Positions 8,022-16,977 of a stretch of DNA of 64,000 nucleotides are shown here, piece after piece; position 1 is the first letter of the stretch, and each line of letters begins with the position of its first letter. Position numbers and translations under genes: made by a program. The notes beneath the pieces were generated by a model. That model was not told where the DNA came from. It ran no database searches and saw only the letters and a list, made by a program, of their open reading frames with translations. The stretch is from NCBI RefSeq assembly GCF_050589685.1, contig NZ_JBNGOS010000005.1:1-64000 (forward strand). The letters run 5' to 3'. The stretch comes from Saccharicrinis sp050589685 (lineage in GTDB: Bacteria > Bacteroidota > Bacteroidia > Bacteroidales > Marinilabiliaceae).

Positions 8022-10736
8022 TTATTCTTTAATGACTTTAATTACAACTGTATCACCGTTAGAAGCTTGTATTCGAACAAAGTAGATTCCTTTGGGTCCA
8101 ACCATATTAATACTCAAATGATTTTGGTTATTAAATGTATAATTGCTTAGCGTTTTACCCGCTATATTTATAATCTCCACTTTTAGCAAAGCATAATTTC
8201 GTTCTAACTCTATGTTAAAACATCCTTCTGTAGGATTTGGGTAAGCACTAAAATCAATCGATGCTTCATCACCTACTGAACTATCATCATCCTTTTCATC
8301 AGTATTCCTTACTGCTCTCACGTAATTATTTACATAGCGAATGTCACCCTGAGGTCCAAAGTAGTCTGGATAAGTGTCACTTCCCATTTCTTTGGGATCG
8401 TTTCTTGAGGCTCCTGCTCCATGGGTATCGTATATAGCCGCTACATTGGTGGGGGGGAACGACATTTGACCTTGCGCTTCTCCAAAACACATATAAACAG
8501 CATCTGTATATGGCGTAGGGCCATCCATCAAGGGTGAGCTGGTCCAATAGTACCCATAGTTGGCATCTCCATCCGGATTATTAAATGATGAACAAGAAAA
8601 CAGAGGATCTATAGCTGGCGAATTGGTCACATCAGGACAACGTGTGTAATCCAAAATACTATGCAGTTCTTTGGCATTGGGTAATCGCCAATCCGAATGT
8701 CCACCATGTGTTAAGTCTTCGCAATATTGTAGGGCATCTTCCCAGTTTCGAGCAGTTCCATCATCTCCTTGCTGCCACATTAAGCCTGTTGCTAAATCCG
8801 TTATGGTGCCATCTCCATTATCCACAAAATTATTAATACCATAATCCTCATTACCCCTTACCATTCTAAAATACATGGTATTTGCCTCTCCTGTAGACTT
8901 CACATATTTTGGATAACCTTTTAAACGTCCATCCACAAAATTATAACCAAATACAGCCGTGTCACCTCTCATAATTAAACCAGTATACTGCGTACTCGAC
9001 CATGTTTGGGCATCAATTTCACGTTCGCCAATAGACGTATCCCCAATGGGATGATTGAAATAATCGGTATCAATAAATAAATCTACTGCATTATCACCAA
9101 AACATCGACCCGTAAACTGAGCCAATGAATACAATTCTTTGATGGTAGGTACCCGCCAGTCACTATAACCGCCCAGGGTTGAATTTTTTGCTTTCACAAA
9201 TGCATCCGCATAGGATATCTTTTCTCCCATGTCCTGTTCCCACATCAATCCGGTTACATTATCCGTAATCGTACCATCTCCATTGTTGGTGTAAGAGGGT
9301 TGATTGCCACTATAATGTGCATCCTGACGGCAAAATGGCTCACCACTAACCGGGGTTGAAATAATAGAATTATTATCGTAAAAATCGCTTACTCCCGTAT
9401 CTACTATGTTATATTTATTTGTTGGAATACTCGTGCCATCATCCGAATCTTCATCCTCAAATGATATCCCATTTATGGCTAACATTTGTTGCTCTAAATC
9501 CAATTTCGCACTCAGTTGATCCGTAGTTAATTCACTTAATAATAAGTTGTTCGTTTCATACGGGTCAGCGCTTAAATCGAAAAATTCTTTATTTCCTTTT
9601 ACATCATAAATAATTTTGTATTGCGCATTCCTTATTGTATATACATCCGTTGAAACGGTTTGGTTAGCACCCAGTTCCATGTAATTATAAGTTCGTTTTG
9701 GTTCTGAACTATTGCTTAAAAGGTGCTTAAAACTATAACTGTCGTTTACTTGATTTGTAGGATATGCATCGGGTTCTGCTATTTGCGCAATGGTTGCATA
9801 AAAGTCGCTTACGTTAATCATCGCATCCTCTGTTTCGTTTTGTCGACTTACGCCATTCCCCGAAACAATCAATGGCACATGAATACCTCCTTGATAAACG
9901 GTATTTTTCCCTTTGGGAGATGGGTAGCCTTGCAAGATATTGCCAGCTGTGCCATTATCACCTACAAACATAATGACGGTGTTGTCTAGTTCTGTTTGAG
10001 GGATAGAATCTAATAGACGTCCAATTTCGTGATCCATAGCTTCTATCATGGCTATAAATTTCTGCAGGTTTGAATTCACATCTTCGGAAGTATACAAGTC
10101 ACTTGGCGGCACATGAAAAGGCGTATGGGGAGCAACATGTGCAAACCACATAAACCAGGGTTTTGTCTGTTCTTTAATCCATTGCGCAGCATAATCCGTA
10201 AAATATGATGTGGCGTAATCCGTACAAGCTGATGTATCTTTATTTTCAACTTTTGTCCAATTAAAATAATCATCAACACCTGCACCATTTACCCCCATAA
10301 AATCATCAGCGCCATGCAAATAGGGATGATCAATGTCTTTAGGACGAGCATTGTGCCATTTTCCGATGACACATGTTTCGTAGGCTTTATCCGTAAGCTC
10401 GTTAATTTCCTTAAAAATAGATTTTTGATCCGTTCCTAAAATTCCGGGTACTGTATTAATCCCACTATTTGCACCATATTTACCTGTTAGCATGGAGGCT
10501 CTGGTTGGTGCACATGCTGGACAAGCCCATGCATTGGTGAAGGTTACTCCTGCATTGCGTAATTCATCTATATGAGGCGTATTGGGCAAAATTGTGCCAA
10601 TATCATAACCATTGAGGGCATCAACACCCATGTCATCAGCAATGATTAAAAGTATATTAGGCCGCTCATTTGCCTGGCATATTTTACTAACCAATAGCGT
10701 GAACAAAATAATTATGGTGATGAATAATTTATGCAT
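8022..10736 (-). CDS. Secreted type I sulfatase fused to two Lcl (DUF1566) domains and a T9SS sorting domain
   Basis: This 904-residue exported protein has a signal peptide (residues 1-22). A type I sulfatase domain spans about 25-430, with metal-binding DD in IIADDMG and the CxPxR motif CAPTR, whose Cys75 should become formylglycine. VAPHTPFHVP and MFVGDNGT are further family motifs. Two Lcl C-terminal domains follow at about 475-640 and 655-810, each with a GTITD..TGLMW motif and SDWR(V/L)P. Residues 825-904 form a type A T9SS C-terminal domain (YPNPTEG... KGIYFVRI). Lcl domains are known from a Legionella adhesin that binds sulfated glycosaminoglycans, so here they could hold the enzyme on its substrate. 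The C-terminal part resembles the separate 405-residue Lcl protein in the same cluster. The substrate is not known. Confidence 0.9.
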   Translation of the reverse strand: MHKLFITIIILFTLLVSKICQANERPNILLIIADDMGVDALNGYDIGTILPNTPHIDELRNAGVTFTNAWACPACAPTRASMLTGKYGANSGINTVPGILGTDQKSIFKEINELTDKAYETCVIGKWHNARPKDIDHPYLHGADDFMGVNGAGVDDYFNWTKVENKDTSACTDYATSYFTDYAAQWIKEQTKPWFMWFAHVAPHTPFHVPPSDLYTSEDVNSNLQKFIAMIEAMDHEIGRLLDSIPQTELDNTVIMFVGDNGTAGNILQGYPSPKGKNTVYQGGIHVPLIVSGNGVSRQNETEDAMINVSDFYATIAQIAEPDAYPTNQVNDSYSFKHLLSNSSEPKRTYNYMELGANQTVSTDVYTIRNAQYKIIYDVKGNKEFFDLSADPYETNNLLLSELTTDQLSAKLDLEQQMLAINGISFEDEDSDDGTSIPTNKYNIVDTGVSDFYDNNSIISTPVSGEPFCRQDAHYSGNQPSYTNNGDGTITDNVTGLMWEQDMGEKISYADAFVKAKNSTLGGYSDWRVPTIKELYSLAQFTGRCFGDNAVDLFIDTDYFNHPIGDTSIGEREIDAQTWSSTQYTGLIMRGDTAVFGYNFVDGRLKGYPKYVKSTGEANTMYFRMVRGNEDYGINNFVDNGDGTITDLATGLMWQQGDDGTARNWEDALQYCEDLTHGGHSDWRLPNAKELHSILDYTRCPDVTNSPAIDPLFSCSSFNNPDGDANYGYYWTSSPLMDGPTPYTDAVYMCFGEAQGQMSFPPTNVAAIYDTHGAGASRNDPKEMGSDTYPDYFGPQGDIRYVNNYVRAVRNTDEKDDDSSVGDEASIDFSAYPNPTEGCFNIELERNYALLKVEIINIAGKTLSNYTFNNQNHLSINMVGPKGIYFVRIQASNGDTVVIKVIKE

Positions 10737-10808
10737 AGTTTTAGATTAAAATAAATGAGATATACTACCATAAACTACAATAGTTTAATGGGTTATTCTT
10801 ACTATGAC

Positions 10809-12164
10809 TTATCTTTTATTGTTGAACTTTTGAGATGCATTTGTAAGTTCACTCGAAGAAATAAAACCATTGTTATCTGAATCCATTTTATCAAAATTCT
10901 GTTTGGCTCTTTCTTTGGTGAGCCTATCACCTTGTCGTTTCTTCATTTGAGTATACAATTCTTCGAAGGAAACTAAACCATCCTGATTGGTATCCAAACG
11001 TTTCATACGGTCATTTCCTCCTTGTGGTTTCCTTTTATTATTCCTGTTACCTTTATTCATTCCATAGGTTCTGGAACCACGGTTCTCATCTTCCATTCGT
11101 ATGGTGTACTCGTGAGTTAAAGGCAAACACATTTCTGATGTACATCCAAAATAATCTAACTCTAACTTAATCTCCTCAAATGGTTTTTCGGAAGTAATAT
11201 CCACCCAAAACTGGCGTGGTTTCGTATCACTATCTCCTTTGCCTTTTTTGGCTGAAGCTTCTGCAGGAGTAGCAGTCACCCCTTCTGTCAACGTAAGTTT
11301 ATATTTCATTGGTGGAGTGAGGTTGTTCCAGTGCGCATCGTGAATGGGATCGGGGTAAAATCCCAGAAAAAGCCTTCCTGTTCCGGTAGTCAGGAGGGCA
11401 TCGTCTGCTTCGGCACGCAACTTTACATAGTAGGTTTCTTCAGGGGAGGCGGGAACTATGCTTAGTATTGATAAACCCTCAGGACGAGCTACGCCCCATT
11501 CTGAGTCTTCATTGACTAACTTTCCAGGTCTGGAGATTACTGGTAGATTAAGGTCGATTGTCTTGGTTGGTGTCGCGACGGGCCCTACAGCTTTCGACAA
11601 AGCGTCACGCAGGGCCTGTCCGTCAATTCTGCCTGAAGCGTACACAACCGCTCCTTCGGGCGAAATAAGGTAAACAGACCAGGAGCCTGAGCGTAATCCA
11701 ATACGGATATCGTCTTCCATAGTGTCAGCAATCCATGGCGCTTTGGTTCCCAATTTCTTCCGTGCTTCTGCCAACTGAAGTAAACGCTCTGATATATTTT
11801 GGGCTTGCACATAACCATCAAGTTCGGGATGCCTTAAGGATTTGTAGAAGTAAAAAAACTGAACGCCTTTATCCTTGTAATCGGCAAAGGCTGCTTCTAT
11901 TTGAGGGTAGTTTTGGTGAAAAAGTGGACAAGATAAACATCCCGCAGCAAGAACGGTATATTTCCCCTTACACAATTCTCTAACTTTAATGGGTGCTCCT
12001 TCTGCTGTAAAGGCATTCATATCGGGGATTAGTCCGCTGCTCAGAACGCCTTCGGCAGGGACATTTAAATAAGAATTAGTAGTAACTGCTTTTGTATGTT
12101 GCTTTTGAGCTAGAGTACATACTGCTATCGAACTGAAAATTATAAGAAATATTAGATTCTTCAT
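10809..12164 (-). CDS. Secreted deiodinase-like redoxin with DsbD-N-like domain and EF-hands
   Basis: This 451-residue protein has a signal peptide (residues 1-19). Residues about 35-200 form a thioredoxin fold with the pair GCLSCPLF; the following FYKSLRHPELDGYV resembles the EAHPSDGW region of iodothyronine deiodinase-like proteins, with Cys where deiodinases carry selenocysteine. Residues about 215-370 resemble the DsbD N-terminal domain, with a cysteine pair in CTSEMCLP. Two EF-hand calcium sites end the protein (DTNQDGLVSFEEL and DSDNNGFISSSEL). It is probably an extracytoplasmic thiol redox protein. The central part is about 50-60% GC in places (for example 11401-11460 and 11581-11700), well above its neighbours, which hints at transfer. 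It lies 72 bp upstream of the sulfatase gene, so the two may share a transcript. Confidence 0.78.
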   Translation of the reverse strand: MKNLIFLIIFSSIAVCTLAQKQHTKAVTTNSYLNVPAEGVLSSGLIPDMNAFTAEGAPIKVRELCKGKYTVLAAGCLSCPLFHQNYPQIEAAFADYKDKGVQFFYFYKSLRHPELDGYVQAQNISERLLQLAEARKKLGTKAPWIADTMEDDIRIGLRSGSWSVYLISPEGAVVYASGRIDGQALRDALSKAVGPVATPTKTIDLNLPVISRPGKLVNEDSEWGVARPEGLSILSIVPASPEETYYVKLRAEADDALLTTGTGRLFLGFYPDPIHDAHWNNLTPPMKYKLTLTEGVTATPAEASAKKGKGDSDTKPRQFWVDITSEKPFEEIKLELDYFGCTSEMCLPLTHEYTIRMEDENRGSRTYGMNKGNRNNKRKPQGGNDRMKRLDTNQDGLVSFEELYTQMKKRQGDRLTKERAKQNFDKMDSDNNGFISSSELTNASQKFNNKR

Positions 12165-12313
12165 GATATATTTTTTATTGATTAATAAAAGAAAGCACTG
12201 GAATGGTTGTAAATATGTATCTCATATTTAAATTATTAATCGATTAAAAAGGTTAACTTGAATATAAAGGTTGTTTATGCCAGTATCATTTTTAGTTTTT
12301 CAAAATGATACAG

Positions 12314-13027
12314 CTAGAGCACAAAATTATCATCAATATACCCTTGCAATTTTTCTTTATATTGCTCACTTACAGGTATACGAACATCTTCAAAAATAAT
12401 TTGAGAACGTTCAAGCATCGTTATTTTTTCGAGATTTACAATGTAGGAGCGATGAACTCTGATAAACCTGGAAGGGGGCAATTTCTCTTCGATTTTTTTC
12501 ATGCTTAATAAAGTCATTACGGGTTTTCCATGCTCCATAAAAAAGCGCAAGTATCCTCTGTTTCCTTCTATATAAATAATATTATCTAACTCTATTCGAA
12601 CTACTTTGTATTCTGATTTAATAAAAATATGATTTGGTCCTGAACTTAGATGCTCCTCTTTATTCTCAAGTAATTTGAAATGAGTCAATGCTTTATTAGC
12701 TGCTTTTAAAAACGAAGGATAGTCTAATGGTTTTAACAAATAATCTAAAGCATCTAATTTAAAACCATCAATAGCATATTGACTATAGGCTGTTATGAAA
12801 ATTATCTGAGGTTGATGTGTCAACGATTTAACAAGATCTAATCCGTTTAACTTAGGCATTTGAATATCAACAAACATTAAATCAACGGGATGACTGTTTA
12901 AAAAATTTAAAGCATCCATGGCATTTCTAAAAGTCCCCACCAAATCCAGGAATAACGTTTCTTTGATATATGCTTCGATTTGCCTCATGGCTAAGGGTTC
13001 GTCATCAATTGCTATGCATTTAATCAT
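12314..13027 (-). CDS. LytTR-family response regulator (pair 1)
   Basis: This 237-residue regulator has a receiver domain (residues 1-120) with the acidic pair DDE, the phosphoacceptor Asp in FVDIQMP and Lys in LLKPLD. A LytTR DNA-binding domain follows (about 135-235), recognisable by FIKSEYKVVRIELDNIIYIEG and FIRVHRSYIVNLEKI. It overlaps the upstream LytS-type kinase gene by 8 bp, so the two are a translationally coupled two-component system. It is a clear paralogue of the regulator at 61145-61861, and both end in DNNF plus two residues. The likely targets are the neighbouring secreted enzymes; no LytTR operator could be defined by eye. Confidence 0.92.
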   Translation of the reverse strand: MIKCIAIDDEPLAMRQIEAYIKETLFLDLVGTFRNAMDALNFLNSHPVDLMFVDIQMPKLNGLDLVKSLTHQPQIIFITAYSQYAIDGFKLDALDYLLKPLDYPSFLKAANKALTHFKLLENKEEHLSSGPNHIFIKSEYKVVRIELDNIIYIEGNRGYLRFFMEHGKPVMTLLSMKKIEEKLPPSRFIRVHRSYIVNLEKITMLERSQIIFEDVRIPVSEQYKEKLQGYIDDNFVL

Positions 13028-14069
13028 TGTTCAAAGGTATTTTCAGGTTAACACAGTATGTCTTTTCAGTTTCAATAATGTCTAAATTGTAATGATCACC
13101 ATAGAGCAATGCTAACTGTTTTTCTAAATTAATAAGCCCTAATCCAGTTGTTTCTTCTTCATGCTGCACCTCCGCTTTGCTATTGGATATCTCAAAAAAT
13201 AGTTCGTCGTTTTTGATATTAGCCGTTACAGTTACAAAGGATTCTTTGGTGTCGTCGATGCCATATTTAAAGGCATTTTCTACCAATGAAGTAAAAAGCA
13301 GAGAAGGAATAGTCCTGTTATTTTGTTCTACATCAAGATGAAGGGTGATTTTTACATTGTCGTAAAAACGAATTCGCATCAAGTTGATGTATGACTTAAT
13401 AAATTCAAACTCCTCTTTAATGGTTGATGTCCCCGTTTGAGAGTCATTGAGCAGGTGCCTCATCAAGGTGGATAATTGGATCACTGATTTCTGAGCCTGA
13501 CCTGTATCGAAACTTATTAAAGCATGAATATTATTCAAGGTATTCATAAAGAAATGAGGACTAATTTGATTCCTCAAAAAGGATAGTTCTGTTTGCAAAT
13601 GAATTTTGTCCTTTTGCTCTCGAAGCTTTTCTTCTTCTTCCCTTTGGATTAAAAGTTTAATGGCATTATTAAACCCAATGACCAGAAAGGAAATTAATAT
13701 ATTGGTGGCCATTTTGTATTCAGAAGACCTGGCCAATGCCCTGCGGGGAGCAGTTCTCTGCACTTGTTCAAACGAATCAAACACTACGTTTTGTAGAAAC
13801 TTTAACAAGGGACTTGCTAAAGTGACACACGTAACAAGCAAGGTAACTAAAATCAAATAGTATAGTGTCCGTTTTTTATGCAATAATTGAGGAACAAGAA
13901 TGCTATTGTTGATCACAAAAATCAAGAGAAAAGGGATTAGACGAATCCATTCCATATAAACTCTCATCTGGCTAAATTCCCGTCCTCCTTGCAAGGTATA
14001 TACGGGAAGCGCAATTACAATGGACCAGATAATTAAATAGGCTATATTTTCTCTCTTGTTCTTAAGCAT
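13020..14069 (-). CDS. LytS/YehU-type sensor histidine kinase (pair 1)
   Basis: This 349-residue membrane kinase has four predicted transmembrane helices in the first 150 residues. Between helices 3 and 4 is a short basic loop (QVQRTAPRRALARSSEY) that probably faces the periplasm. A coiled linker then leads to the histidine kinase domain: the His-containing motif NQISPHFFMNTLNNIHAL and the ATP-binding N box SLVENAFKYGI, with TGLGLINLEKQL as the G box. The start lies 3 bp downstream of the stop of the secreted Lcl gene, so the order Lcl, kinase, regulator is one operon. No dedicated sensor domain is present; the signal may be membrane-borne or come from the Lcl protein. Confidence 0.9.
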   Translation of the reverse strand: MLKNKRENIAYLIIWSIVIALPVYTLQGGREFSQMRVYMEWIRLIPFLLIFVINNSILVPQLLHKKRTLYYLILVTLLVTCVTLASPLLKFLQNVVFDSFEQVQRTAPRRALARSSEYKMATNILISFLVIGFNNAIKLLIQREEEEKLREQKDKIHLQTELSFLRNQISPHFFMNTLNNIHALISFDTGQAQKSVIQLSTLMRHLLNDSQTGTSTIKEEFEFIKSYINLMRIRFYDNVKITLHLDVEQNNRTIPSLLFTSLVENAFKYGIDDTKESFVTVTANIKNDELFFEISNSKAEVQHEEETTGLGLINLEKQLALLYGDHYNLDIIETEKTYCVNLKIPLNND

Positions 14070-14072
14070 ATC

Positions 14073-15290
14073 TTATTTAAAATCACGCACCATTCGTACA
14101 TAATTATTAATTCGTATCACATCGCCCTGAGGACCGTGCCCTTGTGGATAGTCATTGGGATCTCCAACTTTTGGGTCACTTCGTTGGGCACCTGCACCGT
14201 GCACATCCATTAAAGTAGTTTCATTTGTACGACGGTTTTTCATGAAACCCAAAGCTTCACCAAAACACATGTAAATAGCCTGTTGTCCTCCTCGTTGTCC
14301 AACGAGTGTTGTCGATGACCAGAAAAATGGATAATTACTTGAATTGGCTTCATCCTTTATTTCACTGATTGCAAATATAGAATTAATAGCAGCTTGATGA
14401 TTGAACTGAGGCGCATTTGTATAATCTAACAAACTATGCAACTCCTTGGCATTTGGTAATCGCCAATCGTCGTGCCCCAGATAATTTTCCGCGTTCTTTT
14501 GTTCTACCCAAGCCAATGCTTCTTCCCAATTCATACCCTTTTCACTATCATTTTTCTGCCACATCAAGCTGGTAGCCAAATCGGATACTGTACCATCGTT
14601 ATTATCCTTGAAATTATTGAGTCCATAATTAACATTACCCCTTACAAAACGAACGGTATGTTTCTTATCTCCGCGAGGAGTGGAAATAGGATAACCTTTT
14701 ATTCTTCCATCAGCCAGGTTAACGCCAAAAACCGTTGAATTACCTCCCATGGTTTTTCCTTTATATACGGTTGATGACATCATTTGTGTATCGATAATCC
14801 GGTCGCCGTTTGCCCCATATTCAAAATCGAAATAATGGGTATCCACAAATGGTTTTGCACTTTTAGGCACTTCATACATTTGACGACTACTGGCATCAAC
14901 GCCGCTAAAAAGCATTAACGAATAAGCTTCTTTAATACTCGGAATACGCCAATCGGTGTGATTTGCCAGGTTAAACGCTTTCACTTTCTCTATGGCTTCG
15001 TCATAACTCATGGCCTCGAAACCTTTTTGCCACATTAAACCGGTGACGTTGTCAGTAATTGTTCCATCACCATTATCGGTATAAGAGGCTTGATTACCAT
15101 CAAACTGTGCATCCTGTCCGTAAAATGCATTTCCTTTTGCCGGGGAACTAATCTCCGCCTCGTTGTTATAGCACTTTTGTTGTTGAGTATCGACTATTTT
15201 ATATTGGCCAACTGCCGATGTAGTTTGTGCATTTATCTGCAAAAAACCGGAAGTAAGCACCATGATTAGTGTGAATATTTTTCTTCTCAT
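14073..15290 (-). CDS. Secreted protein with two Lcl (DUF1566) domains
   Basis: This 405-residue exported protein has a signal peptide of about 21 residues. Two Lcl C-terminal domains fill the rest, at about 70-235 and 245-400. Each starts with a short GT(I/V)(T/S)D..T.LMWQK motif and contains a DWR(I/L)P.(I/A)KE signature. The whole chain matches the C-terminal half of the sulfatase at 8022-10736, including RNDPKEMG/RSDPKVGD and the final YVR(A/M)VR, so the two share an ancestor. There is no T9SS tail. Lcl domains can bind sulfated polysaccharides, so this may be a binding or sensing protein. It is followed after 3 bp by the LytS kinase gene and preceded 38 bp upstream by the MBL-fold hydrolase gene. 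Confidence 0.82.
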   Translation of the reverse strand: MRRKIFTLIMVLTSGFLQINAQTTSAVGQYKIVDTQQQKCYNNEAEISSPAKGNAFYGQDAQFDGNQASYTDNGDGTITDNVTGLMWQKGFEAMSYDEAIEKVKAFNLANHTDWRIPSIKEAYSLMLFSGVDASSRQMYEVPKSAKPFVDTHYFDFEYGANGDRIIDTQMMSSTVYKGKTMGGNSTVFGVNLADGRIKGYPISTPRGDKKHTVRFVRGNVNYGLNNFKDNNDGTVSDLATSLMWQKNDSEKGMNWEEALAWVEQKNAENYLGHDDWRLPNAKELHSLLDYTNAPQFNHQAAINSIFAISEIKDEANSSNYPFFWSSTTLVGQRGGQQAIYMCFGEALGFMKNRRTNETTLMDVHGAGAQRSDPKVGDPNDYPQGHGPQGDVIRINNYVRMVRDFK

Positions 15291-15328
15291 TTTTTATCCC
15301 CCTTTATATAATTTACGGTTTTCATTGT

Positions 15329-16309
15329 TTACTGTTGAAGCGTAAAAACTTCTCCATCGCTTGAAACGGTTAAAAAGTCTTCTGCAATAATTATTTTACC
15401 TTTAAATTGTTCGGCAATCTTTGCTTTGGTAGCTTCTTCGTCAATGGCCGCACCCGAAAGATGTGTAATCACAAGGGTCTTTACTCCGGCCTCCGCTGCC
15501 ATCTTGGCGCCTTCTTCTATGCTGGCATGGGCGCTATTTCCTTTTTTATTTCTTGCTCGCCTGTTTTGGCTTGCTCCTTCCCGAATAATTTGACAGTCGA
15601 GCACCAGTATATCGGCATCCAAGGCCAACTTTGCCAGGTTTGGGGTGTATGAAAGATCTCCTGAAATGACAATTGATTTTCCGTTGGCATCAAAACGATA
15701 AGCGAGTGTATAAATAGAATGTGGAACCTGGATGGTAGAGATTGTTACATCCTTAAAGCTGAATGTATTTTCGCCTGCCAGCTCTTTTACTGTTGCCTTG
15801 GTGTTGTTTGTATCAAAAGTCTGTCCTTTATTGCTTCTTCGATATTCAAGGTCTTCTTTGTAAAACTTCGTCACATAATCTGTCATCTCTTTTATGGGAG
15901 CAGGGCCGGCTACTAAAAATTCTCCGGGAGACATGTATTTCTGATGAACCATTGGTATAAACTCCTCGTTATGATCTAAATGATGATGGGTTATCAAAAG
16001 CGCATCCGGACTGTTTCTTCTGGTGAATCCCAGCTGCTCCAATTGTGCTCTGGTCCCATTTCCCATGTCCACAAGAAATTTCACTCCGTTATGCTGCACT
16101 AAGGCCGATGGTCCGGAACGATCGATATTATATTGAGGATTACCTGAGCCAATAATCGTAACGCTCAATTCGATATTATCTATTGCTCCCTTTGGATAAA
16201 TCGAATGGGGTGCGGTATTCGCTGCTTTCGTTTTGGAGTTTGTTGTATTTTGGGCATTCAAATGAAATATCATTAAAATGGCCAACATGAAAGTTATAAA
16301 GTACTTCAT
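15329..16309 (-). CDS. Secreted metallo-beta-lactamase-fold hydrolase (RNase Z/AtsA-like)
   Basis: From ATG 16309 this is a 326-residue protein with a signal peptide (MKYFITFMLAILMIFHLNAQ); an upstream in-frame Met at 16405 would put 32 extra residues before it and is less likely. The MBL fold carries the metal motif THHHLDHN, a later Asp in SGDLSY and a His in ITHLSG. The opening IGSGNPQYNIDRSGPSALV followed by LVDMGNGT is typical of the RNase Z/arylsulfatase AtsA branch. Being exported, it is unlikely to process tRNA. Beside a type I sulfatase and Lcl proteins, a sulfate-ester hydrolase is an attractive but unproven guess. It heads the probable operon MBL, Lcl, LytS, LytTR. Confidence 0.85.
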   Translation of the reverse strand: MKYFITFMLAILMIFHLNAQNTTNSKTKAANTAPHSIYPKGAIDNIELSVTIIGSGNPQYNIDRSGPSALVQHNGVKFLVDMGNGTRAQLEQLGFTRRNSPDALLITHHHLDHNEEFIPMVHQKYMSPGEFLVAGPAPIKEMTDYVTKFYKEDLEYRRSNKGQTFDTNNTKATVKELAGENTFSFKDVTISTIQVPHSIYTLAYRFDANGKSIVISGDLSYTPNLAKLALDADILVLDCQIIREGASQNRRARNKKGNSAHASIEEGAKMAAEAGVKTLVITHLSGAAIDEEATKAKIAEQFKGKIIIAEDFLTVSSDGEVFTLQQ

Positions 16310-16733
16310 CGTTTTATTTTTAAGTTTCCTGTTTCTTAAACAAACAACGTACTTTTGTGAACAAATAAAAAGTGTAATTGACGTTTGAGGGGATTTTATC
16401 AACAAACAGGGATTTGCAATGGATTTTAATAATTAAAACTTCGTGGGATTATTATTCTCGTGAGGTAAACATTTCCTGTTGTTTAGGGGCATATAACGAA
16501 GATCTCTTGCTGAAGAATTGTTAACGAGTATCAAAATGGTATTCTTTCACTTTCATCAATTCAATTTTTATAACAATACATACCTGCCAGTGGTTTATAT
16601 AAGTACGGGTATTTTGAGACAGCTTGTAATTTGGCGTGAAGCTAGAATGGTACTTATAAAACGGCTGGATTTTTTGCCGGATTGTACAGACTCTCTTTCT
16701 TACTATTTGTCGGCCTATCATTTTTGAAGGATG
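16310..16733. other. Intergenic stretch upstream of the MBL gene
   Basis: This holds the promoter side of the minus-strand hydrolase and about 330 bp with no convincing gene. Short open frames exist on both strands but lack coding character. A TACTTTTG box occurs on the plus strand at 16349-16356, pointing away from the hydrolase with no gene directly after it. Confidence 0.35.
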
Positions 16734-16910
16734 TTTTAACCCGCAATATGCATTAGAAAATCTATTACACATTGAAATTGTTTCAAAACAAGACACTCCG
16801 CTGCTTCACTTCAACTCACCATAACGATGCGATGCCTCGTTTCAGTAAAGCCTTGTTTTATTGCACTTTCAAAGTTCACGACGAAGTTCCAATGCATAAT
16901 CCGGGTTTAA
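16734..16910. repeat. MITE-like dispersed repeat, copy 1
   Basis: This 177-bp block matches 50791-50990 along its whole length except for one 23-nt difference. Both copies begin near TTTTAA(A/C)CCGC and end in CCGGGTTTAA. The two ends are imperfect inverted repeats of about 22 bp (TTAAACC...ATGCATTAG against the complement of CAATGCATAATCCGGGTTTAA). It has no ORF with coding signs. A small non-autonomous element or mobile-element remnant fits best. Confidence 0.7.
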
Positions 16911-16931
16911 AAAAGTTTGTGGGGTTTCGCC

Positions 16932-16965
16932 CAAGGGGTATTTTAATGAAAATTAGCACCCCCTT
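16932..16965 (+). other. Imperfect hairpin before the 21-bp array
   Basis: AAGGGGT and ATTTT pair with AAAAT and ACCCCCTT around a short AATG loop, with a small bulge (TAGC). An A-rich run follows. It lies between the MITE-like repeat and the phased array and could belong to either. Confidence 0.4.
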
Positions 16966-16977
16966 AAAAAAGTGGTA

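Noticed and set aside
16349..16356. TACTTTTG promoter box on the plus strand
   Set aside because: No plus-strand gene follows for more than 800 bp; a chance match or an unseen RNA is possible but unsupported.
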